A stretch of DNA of 64,000 nucleotides from a bacterium 210917-SL.2.15 (GTDB lineage: Bacteria > Bacillota > Clostridia > Oscillospirales > Oscillospiraceae). The translations under genes were made by a program, and so were the position numbers. The notes under the pieces are model-generated. The model saw nothing but the letters and a program-made list of their open reading frames with translations, was not told where the DNA came from and searched no databases. The DNA lies in assembly GCA_020555605.1 (NCBI GenBank), contig JAJCJC010000003.1, forward strand, positions 1 to 64,000. Reading direction: 5' to 3'. Shown here one piece after another: positions 7,913 to 16,344 of the stretch; position 1 is the first letter of the stretch; each line of letters opens with the position of its first letter.

Positions 7913-8461
7913 TCAGTTCTGATAGGCCAGGCGGCCGGTGCGGTACAGGTTTTCGCCGGCGGAGTCAATGGCCACAATCAAGGGGAGCCGGTCCACCTGC
8001 ATCTGCTTGGCGCTTTCGCAGCCCAGATCCTCATACCCCACCACGGTGGATGCGGTGATGTGTTTGGCGATCAGTGCGCCCGCGCCGCCGACGGCGGCGA
8101 AGTAAACCGCTCCGTTGCGCCGGATGGCTTCCACCACGGCGTCGCTGCGGTCGCCCTTGCCGATCATGGCGGCCAGGCCCAGATCCAGCAGCTGGGGCGC
8201 ATACCGGTCCATCCGCCCGGCGGTGGTGGGACCGCAGGAGCCGACGGCCATGCCGGGGCGGGCTGGGGTCGGTCCGGCGTAGTAAATGATGGCGTCGCAC
8301 AGGTCGTAGGGCAGGGGGGAGCCGTTGTCCAGCGCCTGGCAGATGCGCTTGTGCGCCGCGTCGCGGGACGTGTAGATGCGGCCGCTCAGCAAAACCCGGT
8401 CGCTTGCGCGGAGCTTGGGAAGATAGGAACGAATTTCATCCGTGGAGATTTCGTACGTCAT
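7913..8461 (-). CDS. Class I fumarase/tartrate dehydratase beta subunit (Fe-S hydro-lyase)
   Basis: 182 residues matching the C-terminal/beta half of class I fumarases. Visible: VLLSGRIYTSRDAAHKRI, YYAGPTPARPGMAVGSCGPTT with the substrate-binding region, MIGKGDRS and VYFAAVGGAGAL. The enzyme interconverts fumarate and malate using a [4Fe-4S] cluster held by the alpha subunit, which is not found next door or elsewhere in the window. The start may be the ATG at 8461 or a GTG two codons upstream; AAGAAGGA precedes both. It lies 7 bp after the DivIVA-like gene on the same strand. Malic enzyme, which uses malate, is close but on the other strand. Confidence 0.88.
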   Translation of the reverse strand: MTYEISTDEIRSYLPKLRASDRVLLSGRIYTSRDAAHKRICQALDNGSPLPYDLCDAIIYYAGPTPARPGMAVGSCGPTTAGRMDRYAPQLLDLGLAAMIGKGDRSDAVVEAIRRNGAVYFAAVGGAGALIAKHITASTVVGYEDLGCESAKQMQVDRLPLIVAIDSAGENLYRTGRLAYQN

Positions 8462-8468
8462 ACACACA

Positions 8469-9257
8469 TCAATCCTTCTTTTCACGGCTGGGCTGCAGGG
8501 CTTTCATTCCTGCACTGATTTTGTCAAACACGGAGGGCATCTGCGTCACTTGCTCCTGGGCTTTCTGCAACGCGGCAGCGGCCTGCAGGGCAGAGGATTT
8601 ATAGGTTTCCAGCAGCGTCTGATACTGTGCCTGGCTGCTGTTGAGCAGGGCATTGAGCTGCTGGCGGCTCAGCATGGCGTGCTGATCGGCCTTCTGGCGG
8701 ATTGCCGCGGCGCTGCTGTTGGCCTCCGCGCGGATCTTTTCCGCCTCGGCTTTTGCAGCGGAGAGGACAGCGTCGGCCTGCACGCGGGCTTTGCGGAGGA
8801 TCTCCTCGGAATTGGCTTTGGCTTCGGCCACGATGGTGTCCGCCCGGTGCTTGGCCTCCACCTCGACATCGGCAATATTTTTCTGCAGGGTGTGGAATTT
8901 ATCCACTTCCGGCTGCAGGGCGGCCACGGTTTCATGAAGCGTTTTGACTTCGTCGGCATACTGGCGGCTGGAACGCTGGGCGGTTTCCAGCGCTTCGTCG
9001 GCACTGGCGCAGGAAGCCTGAGCGGCATCCCGTTCTGCCTGAGCGGCGTTGAGCGAAGCGGCAGTATCCTGCAGGGAGACGCGCAGCTGCTCGCACTGGG
9101 TGCGTAATTGAGCGTTTTCCTGTTCCAGGGCGGCAATTTGATCCTGGCTTTGCTGCAGCAGTTCACCGCTTTCGCGGGAGGCTTTTTCAATATAATTCAT
9201 GACATCCTGGCGGTTGAAGCCGCCGAAGATGGAACCTTTGAACGTATTGTTTTCCAT
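8469..9257 (-). CDS. DivIVA domain-containing coiled-coil protein
   Basis: 262 residues. The N-terminus (FKGSIFGGFNRQDVMNYIEKA) matches the short DivIVA lipid-binding start. The remainder is a long Ala/Glu/Gln-rich coiled coil, including an ATPase-subunit-b-like stretch of alanine and charged residues around the middle. Such proteins recognise curved membrane and scaffold division or polar machinery. The start at 9257 has GAGGAG 7 nt upstream; a longer reading to 9320 lacks support. It is probably co-transcribed with the fumarase beta gene, an unusual pairing. Confidence 0.82.
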   Translation of the reverse strand: MENNTFKGSIFGGFNRQDVMNYIEKASRESGELLQQSQDQIAALEQENAQLRTQCEQLRVSLQDTAASLNAAQAERDAAQASCASADEALETAQRSSRQYADEVKTLHETVAALQPEVDKFHTLQKNIADVEVEAKHRADTIVAEAKANSEEILRKARVQADAVLSAAKAEAEKIRAEANSSAAAIRQKADQHAMLSRQQLNALLNSSQAQYQTLLETYKSSALQAAAALQKAQEQVTQMPSVFDKISAGMKALQPSREKKD

Positions 9258-9430
9258 AGTACACTCCTCGTTTCGCCCGACTTCTGCTTTGCAGCAGGTG
9301 AAAAAAGGGCGAAAGAACAATATTTTGTATTTATATTATCATGAAAAGCGCGGAAAAACAATAACTGTGGTGAGAAACATTTGCGATTTGTGCTGGGAAC
9401 AAAAAAATTGAAAATTTTTGAAAAAAAGGC

Positions 9431-9459
9431 TTGCTTTTTTTGCGTAGGAGTGGTATTAT
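9431..9459 (+). promoter_or_regulatory. Promoter of tRNA-Arg
   Basis: TTGCTT, 17-bp spacer, TATTAT, ending 29 bp before the tRNA. Confidence 0.75.
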
Positions 9460-9488
9460 ACAAAAGCTGTCTGTGAGATATGCAGTAT

Positions 9489-9565
9489 GCGGCTGTAGCT
9501 CAGTTGGATAGAGTGTTTGACTACGAATCAAAAGGTCGCGGGTTCGAATCCCTCCAGCCGTACCA
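9489..9565 (+). tRNA. tRNA-Arg (anticodon ACG)
   Basis: Full cloverleaf with acceptor stem GCGGCTG/CAGCCGT (first pair G-U) and D-loop GCTCAGTTGGATAGAG. The anticodon loop is CTACGAA between TTTGA and TCAAA, and the T-loop is GGTTCGAATCC. CCA is encoded. The ACG anticodon is normally edited to ICG and reads CGU, CGC and CGA codons. Confidence 0.96.
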
Positions 9566-9569
9566 GGAA

Positions 9570-9605
9570 AAACCTTGAAACTGTCATAGTTTCAAGGTTT
9601 TTCCT
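9570..9605 (+). terminator. tRNA-Arg terminator
   Basis: Stem AAACCTTGAAACT/AGTTTCAAGGTTT followed by TTCCTTTTTA. The 25-bp core recurs with only loop changes at 10952-10976. Confidence 0.85.
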
Positions 9606-9755
9606 TTTTATATTTCGGGAAGGCTGACGGTAACGTCGCCGTAGCCGGCATTTTTCCTGCATTCAAAGGCACGCAGTGTTTATAGCAAATCCGGGGAATA
9701 AAAACTGTAGAACTGTCCAGACTACTGTTATCTTATAAGGGGGGATAGAAGTTCT

Positions 9756-10190
9756 ATGATCGAACAGGACACGATAAAACTGCTGCGGGAATGTGATGCA
9801 GGTGTCAAAATGGGAGTTGCGTCCATTGACGATGTGCTGGATCAGGTGCACAGCGATACCCTCAAGGACAACCTGACGGAATGTAAAAAGCAACATGAAC
9901 AACTGGAAGGCGAGATTCAAACGCTGTTGGAAAAGTACCATGATGACGGAAAAGAGCCAAATCCCATTGCAAAAAGCATGTCTTGGGTAAAAACCAATAT
10001 GAAAATGAGCATGGATCCTTCCGATCAGACGATTGCGGATCTGATGACAGACGGATGCAATATGGGCGTAAAAGCGCTCAATCAGTATTTGAATCAATAT
10101 GAAGCAGCGGATGAGGTCTCTAAGGATATTGCAAAACGGCTGATTCAGTTGGAAGCGCAGCTTGCCGTGGACATCCGTGCGTTTTTGTAA
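9756..10190 (+). CDS. DUF2383-like four-helix-bundle protein
   Basis: 144 residues, all helical, with no signal peptide. A ferritin-like pattern of charged helices is visible (IKLLRECDAGVKMGVASIDDVL, then KKQHEQLEGEIQTLL, then ADLMTDGCNMGVKALNQYLNQY). It resembles the DUF2383/PA2169-type small ferritin-like proteins found in clostridia. Function is unknown. The ATG follows AAGGGGGG by 9 nt. It is monocistronic, with a terminator directly after. Confidence 0.65.
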   Translation: MIEQDTIKLLRECDAGVKMGVASIDDVLDQVHSDTLKDNLTECKKQHEQLEGEIQTLLEKYHDDGKEPNPIAKSMSWVKTNMKMSMDPSDQTIADLMTDGCNMGVKALNQYLNQYEAADEVSKDIAKRLIQLEAQLAVDIRAFL

Positions 10191-10198
10191 AATACAGG

Positions 10199-10239
10199 CA
10201 CCACCTTCACTGCCTGAAAAGTGGAAGGTGGTGTTTTTT
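10199..10239 (+). terminator. Terminator
   Basis: Stem CACCACCTTC/GAAGGTGGTG followed by T6, directly after the helical-bundle gene. Confidence 0.88.
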
Positions 10240-10262
10240 CGGGGCTTGTCGCGGCCTGCCGT

Positions 10263-10733
10263 CTAATTCAGCTGATAGATCCCCCAATTCAGATATCCGG
10301 CAAATGTGACCCAGAGTAAGTACGGGAGCATCAGATACCCTGCTGTCTGGGAGATGCGGTAAAACCGCACGGTGGTTGCTGCAATCAGAAACCATAGGAG
10401 AACGAGCCAAACGAAGGAGAACAGGTAGAGCGATAGATTGAAAAAGAAGATCGACCAGAAAAAGTTGACGCCTAACTGTATTCCATACAGCCGCAGCGCC
10501 CTGTGGATGGTCTGCTGCGGCTGCGCCGATCGGAGCACCAGATACGATGCAGCGCCCATCAAAACAAACAAAATCGTCCATACCACCGGGAAAAGCCACC
10601 CCGGCGGGGACAGAGGCGGTTTGTTCAGGGCCTCAAAAGTATCCATACTTCCCTGGGTCAGCCATGCAGAGATCCCACCGACTGCAAGCGGGATTGCAAT
10701 ACAAAGGAGCAGTTGTCGTGGTTTTTGCTTCAA
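10263..10733 (-). CDS. TspO/MBR family protein (tryptophan-rich sensory protein)
   Basis: 156 residues with five membrane helices, the TspO fold. Hallmarks: LNKPPLSPPGWLFPVVWTILFVLMGAASY in the first half, then LGVNFFWSIFFF and the closing LPYLLWVTFAGYLNWGIYQLN. TspO proteins bind porphyrins and other hydrophobic ligands; in bacteria they are linked to tetrapyrrole handling and stress. No porphyrin genes are adjacent. It is encoded alone. Confidence 0.93.
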   Translation of the reverse strand: MKQKPRQLLLCIAIPLAVGGISAWLTQGSMDTFEALNKPPLSPPGWLFPVVWTILFVLMGAASYLVLRSAQPQQTIHRALRLYGIQLGVNFFWSIFFFNLSLYLFSFVWLVLLWFLIAATTVRFYRISQTAGYLMLPYLLWVTFAGYLNWGIYQLN

Positions 10734-11007
10734 AAGATCACCTCCGTGGAACCATTTTATGTGTTCCTGTACTACGCCATACCTTGCTCCTGTTCAAAAT
10801 TTTATATTTTACAAATGGAAGTACGCTTTCGTGGCCTGGTCGGCAAAAAAGCAGTGCGGGCATCCGGCCTGGGCGGCAGTTCAGGTGTGGAATGACCCGC
10901 GTTTTGAACGGCCGTGGATCACGGCGCTCAGTATGGCAAAAAAGAGGCCCTCCTTGAAACTGGAACAGTTTCAAGGAAGGTCTTTCATTTGTCAGCACAT
11001 GGGAGAA
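10734..11007. other. Intergenic region with terminator-like hairpin at 10952-10976
   Basis: No convincing gene. The perfect 11-bp stem CCTTGAAACTG/CAGTTTCAAGG ends, on the minus strand, in a CTCTTTTTT tract. It is therefore the likely terminator of the aldo/keto reductase gene. Its core is almost identical to the tRNA-Arg terminator 1.4 kb to the left. The rest (10740-10940) shows nothing I can assign. Confidence 0.55.
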
Positions 11008-12033
11008 TCAAACTTTGACTTCTCCGGCGAGGACCTTCTGATAGTCTGCGTAGTTCTTTTTCAGCAGCGTGGGGATGTCCAGTTCGTAAGGGCAGCGCGT
11101 TTTGCATACGCCGCATTCGGTGCAAGTTTCAATTTTTTTCATTTCCGCCTGCATCTCTTCCGTCAGCCAGGCTTGGGAAGGCGCGCGGCGGAGCATCAGG
11201 GACATGCGGGCGCACTGGTGGATCAAAATCTCCTGGGGACAGGGCGCGCAGTAACCGCAGCCGCGGCAGAAATCGCCGGTCAGCTCCCGGCGCTCCCGGT
11301 CGATGAAAGCGGTGATCTCTTCGTCCATGGCGGGCGTTTGGTCCATATAGCTGAGCCATTCCTCCAATTCCTGCTCTCGCTGGATGCCCCAGATGGGCAG
11401 GGCGTTGTCGAACTGCTGGATATAGGCCATGGCAGCACGGGAATTGATGATCAGTCCGCCGGCCATCCCTTTCATCACGATAAAACCCATATTTTGCTCG
11501 GCGCACGATTGTACCAAAGCCTCTTCTTGGGGCAGCGAAAGATAACTCAGCGGAAACTGCAGCGTTTCATACAGCCCAGATGCGATGGCTTCCTGTGCGA
11601 TGCCCAATTTGTGGGCTGTGATGGCGATGTGGCGGATCTTGCCCTGCTGCTTGGCTTCCAGCATACATTCATACATGCCGGTGCCGTCGCCGGGGACAAA
11701 GCAGCGGTTGGCGCAGTGGAACTGATAGACATCAATGTAATCTGTACGCAGATTGTGAAGGCTGATATGCAGCTGCGTCCAAAAGTCCTCCGGCGTCTGG
11801 GCCATGGTTTTGGACGCAATGAAGATCTTGTGGCGCATCCCGTCAAAGGCGGCGCCCATTTTTTCTTCACTGTCGCTGTAGGCGCGGGCGGTATCAAAAA
11901 AGGTCATGCCGCCGTCGTAGGCTTTGCGCAGAAGATGTACGGCGTCCTGTGTGGAAATGCGTTGGATCGGCAGTGCGCCGAATGCGTTCTGCACCGTGGT
12001 GATTCCGGTGGAACCAAGTGTGATCGTTTTCAT
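11008..12033 (-). CDS. Aldo/keto reductase with C-terminal ferredoxin-like [4Fe-4S] domain
   Basis: 341 residues. The N-terminal ~260 form an AKR barrel with FFDTARAYSDSEEKMG (Asp and Tyr of the catalytic tetrad), IFIASKT (Lys) and DVYQFHCAN (His). The tail carries CRGCGYCAPCP and CTECGVCKTRCPYELDIP, two cysteine clusters of 4Fe-4S ferredoxin type. This architecture is common in anaerobes, where it may link NADPH-dependent carbonyl reduction to electron carriers; the substrate is unknown. The ATG at 12033 is preceded by AGGAGG 9 nt upstream. The gene diverges from lysA. Confidence 0.9.
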   Translation of the reverse strand: MKTITLGSTGITTVQNAFGALPIQRISTQDAVHLLRKAYDGGMTFFDTARAYSDSEEKMGAAFDGMRHKIFIASKTMAQTPEDFWTQLHISLHNLRTDYIDVYQFHCANRCFVPGDGTGMYECMLEAKQQGKIRHIAITAHKLGIAQEAIASGLYETLQFPLSYLSLPQEEALVQSCAEQNMGFIVMKGMAGGLIINSRAAMAYIQQFDNALPIWGIQREQELEEWLSYMDQTPAMDEEITAFIDRERRELTGDFCRGCGYCAPCPQEILIHQCARMSLMLRRAPSQAWLTEEMQAEMKKIETCTECGVCKTRCPYELDIPTLLKKNYADYQKVLAGEVKV

Positions 12034-12253
12034 GTTACACAACCTCCTGTTTTTCGCTCTGGATCAAAACATGCTTCGCACAATCGAACAAACCCGTTGT
12101 TGTTACTTTACGGCCCGGCGGAGAATTTGTCAACGGTGCCGGGCGGTAAAAAGGAAACAGGGATTCTTTGACCGGCATGGGAAGAGGTGGATGGCGTTTC
12201 GTCTAATATCGCTTTATAAAAGTAAAGCGCTAAAAGAGTGAATCCATAAATTA

Positions 12254-12313
12254 TGAATAAAAAGTTGTTTTTTGCAGGGACAGACTTTTGTATAAATGTG
12301 AAGTTTTATTCAA
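12254..12313. promoter_or_regulatory. Two ARG-box-like sites upstream of lysA-icd
   Basis: TGAATAAAAAGTTG at 12254-12267 and, inverted, TGAATAAAACTTCA (12300-12313). The second differs at one of 14 positions from the Firmicute ARG box TGAATAAAAATTCA. Centres are about 45 bp apart, upstream of the -35 box. An argR gene lies at 63169. Whether ArgR binds here is inference. Confidence 0.35.
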
Positions 12314-12319
12314 ATAAAG

Positions 12320-12348
12320 TTGCATTTCCTTTAGGGGCGCATTATAAT
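12320..12348 (+). promoter_or_regulatory. Sigma-A promoter of lysA-icd
   Basis: TTGCAT, 17-bp spacer, TATAAT, 42 bp before the lysA start. The sequence after the -10 box (AAAAC-N3-TGTTATTTTG) matches that of the malic enzyme promoter. Confidence 0.82.
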
Positions 12349-12389
12349 AAAACCACTGTTATTTTGCCGGAGAAAGGTTGTCTGCGCCC

Positions 12390-13628
12390 ATGAAGAAAAC
12401 GTTTGTCACGAAATCGCAGCTGGAGAAAATCGTGAAAAAATATCCAACGCCTTTTCACTTGTACGATGAAAAGGGGATCCGCGAGAATTGCCGCAAGCTT
12501 TATAGGGCGTTTTCCTGGAATAAGGGATTCCGGGAATACTTTGCCGTGAAAGCCACGCCTACGCCACGTATTCTGCAGATCCTGAAGGAAGAGGGCTGCG
12601 GGGTGGACTGTGCCAGCGAGGTGGAGCTGATGCTGGCGGACAAGTGCGGCTTCCGCGGGGAGGAGATCATGTTCTCTTCCAATGAAACCACCGCTTCGGA
12701 GTATGAACTGGCCCGCAAACTGGGCGCTGTCATCAATCTGGACGACATCACCCATATCAATTTTCTGGATCGGCTGGTTGGCATTCCGCCGTTGATCTGC
12801 TGCCGCTACAATCCCGGCGGCCACTTTGCTCTGGGCAACACCATCATGGACCATCCCTGCGACGCCAAGTATGGCATGACCCCTGAGCAGATCAAGGAGA
12901 GTTATATCCGGTTGCAGAAGCTGGGCGCCAAGGAGTTCGGCATGCATGCCTTCCTGGTCAGCGGGGCCATGACCAATAAGTATTATCCCGCCCTGGCGGA
13001 GATCATGTTCAAAAAGGCGGTGCAGCTGCACAAGGAGACCGGCGCGACCTTCAAATTTATCAACCTGTCCGGCGGCATCGGTATTCCCTATGAACCGGAG
13101 CAGAAGGCCAATAACATCGCCGTCATCGGAGAGGGAGTGCGCCGGGCTTTTGAAAAGATCATGGTGCCCGCGGGCATGGGCGATGTTGCCATCTATACCG
13201 AACTGGGCCGCTTTATGCTCGGCCCTTATGGGTGCTTGGTTACCACGGCGATCCACGAAAAGCATACTTATAAAGAATACATCGGCGTGGACGCCTGCGC
13301 CGCCAACCTGATGCGCCCGGCCATGTACGGCGCCTACCACCACATTACGGTGATGGGCAAAGAGCGCCGTCCCCAGGATCACATGTATGACATTGTCGGC
13401 TCGCTGTGCGAGAACAACGACAAATTCGCCGTGGACCGCATGATGCCCCGTATCGATATCGGCGATTTGCTGGTGATCCACGACACCGGCGCCCACGGTT
13501 TTTCCATGGGCTACAATTACAATGGAAAGCTGCGCAGCGCCGAAGTGCTGCTGCGCGAGGACGGCAGTGCGGAGCTGATCCGCCGGGCAGAAACGGCGGA
13601 GGATTATTTTGCCACGATGGTGTTTTGA
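12390..13628 (+). CDS. lysA: Diaminopimelate decarboxylase-type PLP enzyme
   Basis: 412 residues, fold-type III PLP decarboxylase. The PLP lysine is in [13 protein letters not shown] (Lys54). The beta barrel shows [12 protein letters not shown], and the second-subunit cysteine is in [10 protein letters not shown]. The protein would convert meso-diaminopimelate to L-lysine and CO2, the last lysine step. Its sequence is of the divergent clostridial subgroup, with [17 protein letters not shown] in place of the usual HIGSQ segment. An alternative TTG start at 12378 is possible, but AGAAAGG is too close to it. It is followed after 17 bp by icd, and both share one promoter. Confidence 0.85.
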   Translation: MKKTFVTKSQLEKIVKKYPTPFHLYDEKGIRENCRKLYRAFSWNKGFREYFAVKATPTPRILQILKEEGCGVDCASEVELMLADKCGFRGEEIMFSSNETTASEYELARKLGAVINLDDITHINFLDRLVGIPPLICCRYNPGGHFALGNTIMDHPCDAKYGMTPEQIKESYIRLQKLGAKEFGMHAFLVSGAMTNKYYPALAEIMFKKAVQLHKETGATFKFINLSGGIGIPYEPEQKANNIAVIGEGVRRAFEKIMVPAGMGDVAIYTELGRFMLGPYGCLVTTAIHEKHTYKEYIGVDACAANLMRPAMYGAYHHITVMGKERRPQDHMYDIVGSLCENNDKFAVDRMMPRIDIGDLLVIHDTGAHGFSMGYNYNGKLRSAEVLLREDGSAELIRRAETAEDYFATMVF

Positions 13629-13645
13629 GAAAGGGGAGGGGGACC

Positions 13646-14863
13646 ATGGACAAAATTCAAATGACTATGCCGCTGGTGGAGCTGGACGGCGATGAAATGA
13701 CCCGCATTCTGTGGCGCAAGATTAAGGAGGAGCTGCTTCTTCCTTATGTGGATCTGAACACGGAGTATTACGATCTGGGTCTCGCCCAGCGGGAAGCGAC
13801 CAAAGATCAGGTGACTGTAGATGCGGCTCATGCTATTGCGAAATACGGCGTGGGCGTCAAGTGCGCCACGATTACGCCCAATGCCCAACGTGTGGAGGAA
13901 TATCACCTCAGCCAGATGTGGAAAAGCCCCAACGGGACTCTGCGCGCCCTTCTCGACGGCACGGTGTTCCGCACGCCCATCGTGGTAAGCAACATCCACC
14001 CTGTGGTGCGCACCTGGAAGGCGCCCATCACTATTGCCCGCCATGCCTACGGCGACATCTACAAGGCCACCGAGTACCGTGTGCCGGGGGAGGGAAAAGC
14101 GGAGCTGGTGTTCACCGACAAGAGCGGGCGGGAAACCTTCCGCGAAACCATTTATGATTTCGAGTGTCCCGGCGTGCTGCAGGGTTCCTACAATAAGGAC
14201 ACCTCCATCCGCTCCTTCGCCCATGCCTGCTTCCAGTATGCGCTGAACCTGAAGCAGGATCTGTGGTTCTCCGCCAAAGACACGATCTCCAAGCAGTACG
14301 ATCACCGCTTTAAGGATCTTTTTGTCGAGCTGTATGAACAGGAATACAAAGCCCGTTTTGAAGCGGCAGGCATCCGCTATAAGTACATGCTCATCGACAG
14401 CGCTGTGGCAGGTCTAATGCAGTGCTCCGGTGGGATTTTGTGGGCCTGCAAAAATTATGACGGCGACGTGATGAGCGATATGGTGTCCTCGGCCTTCGGC
14501 AGTCTTGCCATGATGACCAGCGTGCTGGTGTCGCCCGACGGCAAGTATGAATACGAGGCTGCCCACGGCACGGTGCAGGATCATTATTATCAGCACCTGC
14601 AGGGGAAAAAGACCTCCACCAACCCGGTGGCTACCATTTTTGCCTGGACCGGCGCTTTGCGCAAGCGCGGCGAACTGGACGGCCTGGCTGACCTGTGCGC
14701 CTTTGCCGATCATCTGGAACAGGCAACCCTGGGCACGGTAGAGGACGGCGTGATGACCGGCGATATCGCCCCGCTGTGCGATACGCCGGTGGAAGCCGTG
14801 GACACGGATACGTTTATGGCGTCCATCCGCACACGGCTGGACGCACGGATGCAGGGCGTCTGA
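13646..14863 (+). CDS. icd: NADP-dependent isocitrate dehydrogenase (eukaryote-like type)
   Basis: 405 residues, homodimeric type [22 protein letters not shown] at the N-terminus, [31 protein letters not shown] for substrate binding, and [12 protein letters not shown] with [12 protein letters not shown] near the NADP site. It oxidises isocitrate to 2-oxoglutarate, making NADPH. GGGAGGGGG precedes the ATG. Reading upstream into lysA (from 13406) is only an overlapping frame. Pairing with lysA in one operon may tie NADPH and 2-oxoglutarate supply to amino acid synthesis (inference). Confidence 0.94.
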   Translation: MDKIQMTMPLVELDGDEMTRILWRKIKEELLLPYVDLNTEYYDLGLAQREATKDQVTVDAAHAIAKYGVGVKCATITPNAQRVEEYHLSQMWKSPNGTLRALLDGTVFRTPIVVSNIHPVVRTWKAPITIARHAYGDIYKATEYRVPGEGKAELVFTDKSGRETFRETIYDFECPGVLQGSYNKDTSIRSFAHACFQYALNLKQDLWFSAKDTISKQYDHRFKDLFVELYEQEYKARFEAAGIRYKYMLIDSAVAGLMQCSGGILWACKNYDGDVMSDMVSSAFGSLAMMTSVLVSPDGKYEYEAAHGTVQDHYYQHLQGKKTSTNPVATIFAWTGALRKRGELDGLADLCAFADHLEQATLGTVEDGVMTGDIAPLCDTPVEAVDTDTFMASIRTRLDARMQGV

Positions 14864-14898
14864 AGCCGGGAAACGCGCGCGTTTTTTCAGCGGAAAAC

Positions 14899-14934
14899 AT
14901 GGTAAAACGGGGGACGGCGGTCCCCCGTTTTACC
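14899..14934 (+). terminator. Terminator-like palindrome after icd
   Basis: Near-perfect inverted repeat ATGGTAAAACGGGGGA / TCCCCCGTTTTACCAT with a short loop. The T4 lies inside the 3' arm, so termination strength is uncertain. Confidence 0.65.
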
Positions 14935-14947
14935 ATAGGAGTGTTGT

Positions 14948-16279
14948 ATGGAACGGAATTTGACCAACGGCAGTATCTGGGGCAATATTGTTTCCTTTTC
15001 GCTGCCGTATCTGCTTTCGTATTTTTTGCAGACCCTTTACGGTATGGCCGATCTTTACATTGTCGGCCAATTCAACGGTACCCATCAGATCACGGCGGTG
15101 TCTGTGGGCAGCCAAGTGATGCATATGCTGACGGTAATGATCGTGGGCCTTGCCATGGGGACTACGGTGTCCATTGCCCGGGCCGTCGGCGCGGGGGAGG
15201 GCAGGCGCACCTCCGCCATTGTCGGCAGCACCATTACGCTGTTCATGGCAGTGGCGGTGGCAGCCATGGCGCTGCTGCTGGTATGCGTGAACCCCATCGT
15301 GGCGCTGATGTCCACGCCGGAGGCCGCTGTGGCAGGCACCCGGCAGTATCTGACGATCTGCTTTGTGGGAATCCCCTTTATTACGGCCTATAACATCATC
15401 AGTTCGATCTTCCGCGGCCTGGGGGATTCCAAAAGTCCCATGTATTTTATTGCGGTAGCATGCGGGGCCAATATTGCCCTGGACTACCTTTTTATCGGCG
15501 TGCTGGGCATGGGCGCGGCAGGCGCGGCTTTGGGCACAGTGCTGTCACAGACGATCAGTGTGCTGATCGCCCTTGTGACAATCCGGCGGCGCAGGAGCGG
15601 CCTGCGGCTGGAAAAAAGCGATCTGCGGCTGCAGGGAGTCGTGCTGCGCCCGATTCTCCGGGTGGGCGTTCCCGTGGCGCTGCAGGATGGATTTATTCAG
15701 ATTACGTTTATTGTCATCACCATCATTGCCAACCGGCGCGGCCTGAACGATGCCGCGGCGGTGGGGATCGTGGAAAAAGTGATCGGAATGCTGTTTCTGG
15801 TGCCCTCGTCCATGCTTTCTACGGTGTCGGCCATATCGGCCCAGAACATCGGCGCAGGTAAGCATGAACGCGCCGCCAAAACGTTGCGCTGCGCCATTGT
15901 GATCTGCGTGCTTTTTGGCGCTGCCGTGGTGCTGCTGGTGCAGAACTCGGCCGAATCCATCGTGGCGCTGTTCGACAAGAGTCCGGCCGTGGTGCTTGCC
16001 GGCGGGCAGTATTTCCGGGGCTATGTGTGGGACTGCATCTTTGCCGGTATTCACTTCTGCTTCAGCGGCTATTTCTGTGCCTACGGCCGTTCGGATATTT
16101 CTTTTGTGCACAATATGATTTCCATCGTTCTGGTACGCATCCCCGGCTCGTATCTCATGTCTGCCCTGTTTGTCAGTACGTTGCTGCCCATGGGCTTTGC
16201 GGCTCCGGCCGGCTCACTGTTGTCCGTCCTGATCTGCCTGATTGCCTTTGGCTGGCTCCGGCGGCATAAACTGGGATAG
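14948..16279 (+). CDS. MATE family efflux transporter
   Basis: 443 residues, 12 predicted membrane helices, with the two-fold repeat of MATE exporters. Recognisable: NGSIWGNIVSFSLPYLLSYFLQTLYGMADLYIVG at the N-terminus and GAAGAALGTVLSQ in the fourth-fifth helix region. Such proteins export cationic drugs or metabolites using Na+ or H+ gradients. It sits 85 bp after icd, with a palindrome between, and is closed by a very strong terminator. Confidence 0.93.
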   Translation: MERNLTNGSIWGNIVSFSLPYLLSYFLQTLYGMADLYIVGQFNGTHQITAVSVGSQVMHMLTVMIVGLAMGTTVSIARAVGAGEGRRTSAIVGSTITLFMAVAVAAMALLLVCVNPIVALMSTPEAAVAGTRQYLTICFVGIPFITAYNIISSIFRGLGDSKSPMYFIAVACGANIALDYLFIGVLGMGAAGAALGTVLSQTISVLIALVTIRRRRSGLRLEKSDLRLQGVVLRPILRVGVPVALQDGFIQITFIVITIIANRRGLNDAAAVGIVEKVIGMLFLVPSSMLSTVSAISAQNIGAGKHERAAKTLRCAIVICVLFGAAVVLLVQNSAESIVALFDKSPAVVLAGGQYFRGYVWDCIFAGIHFCFSGYFCAYGRSDISFVHNMISIVLVRIPGSYLMSALFVSTLLPMGFAAPAGSLLSVLICLIAFGWLRRHKLG

Positions 16280-16293
16280 AAGATAAGAAAAAT

Positions 16294-16337
16294 AGGCTAA
16301 GCGGCGGCCCACGTGGGCCGCCGCTTAGCCTGTTTGG
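16294..16337. terminator. Perfect 19-bp-arm palindrome (bidirectional terminator)
   Basis: AGGCTAAGCGGCGGCCCAC pairs exactly with its inverse to 16331, with flanking A-rich (left) and GTTTGGG (right) bases. It separates the convergent MATE and yjdF genes. Confidence 0.85.
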
Positions 16338-16344
16338 GAGATCA

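Noticed and set aside
10438..12171. 577-codon open frame on the plus strand
   Set aside because: It lies opposite the aldo/keto reductase and TspO genes, has no ribosome site or recognisable domain, and has antisense codon composition.
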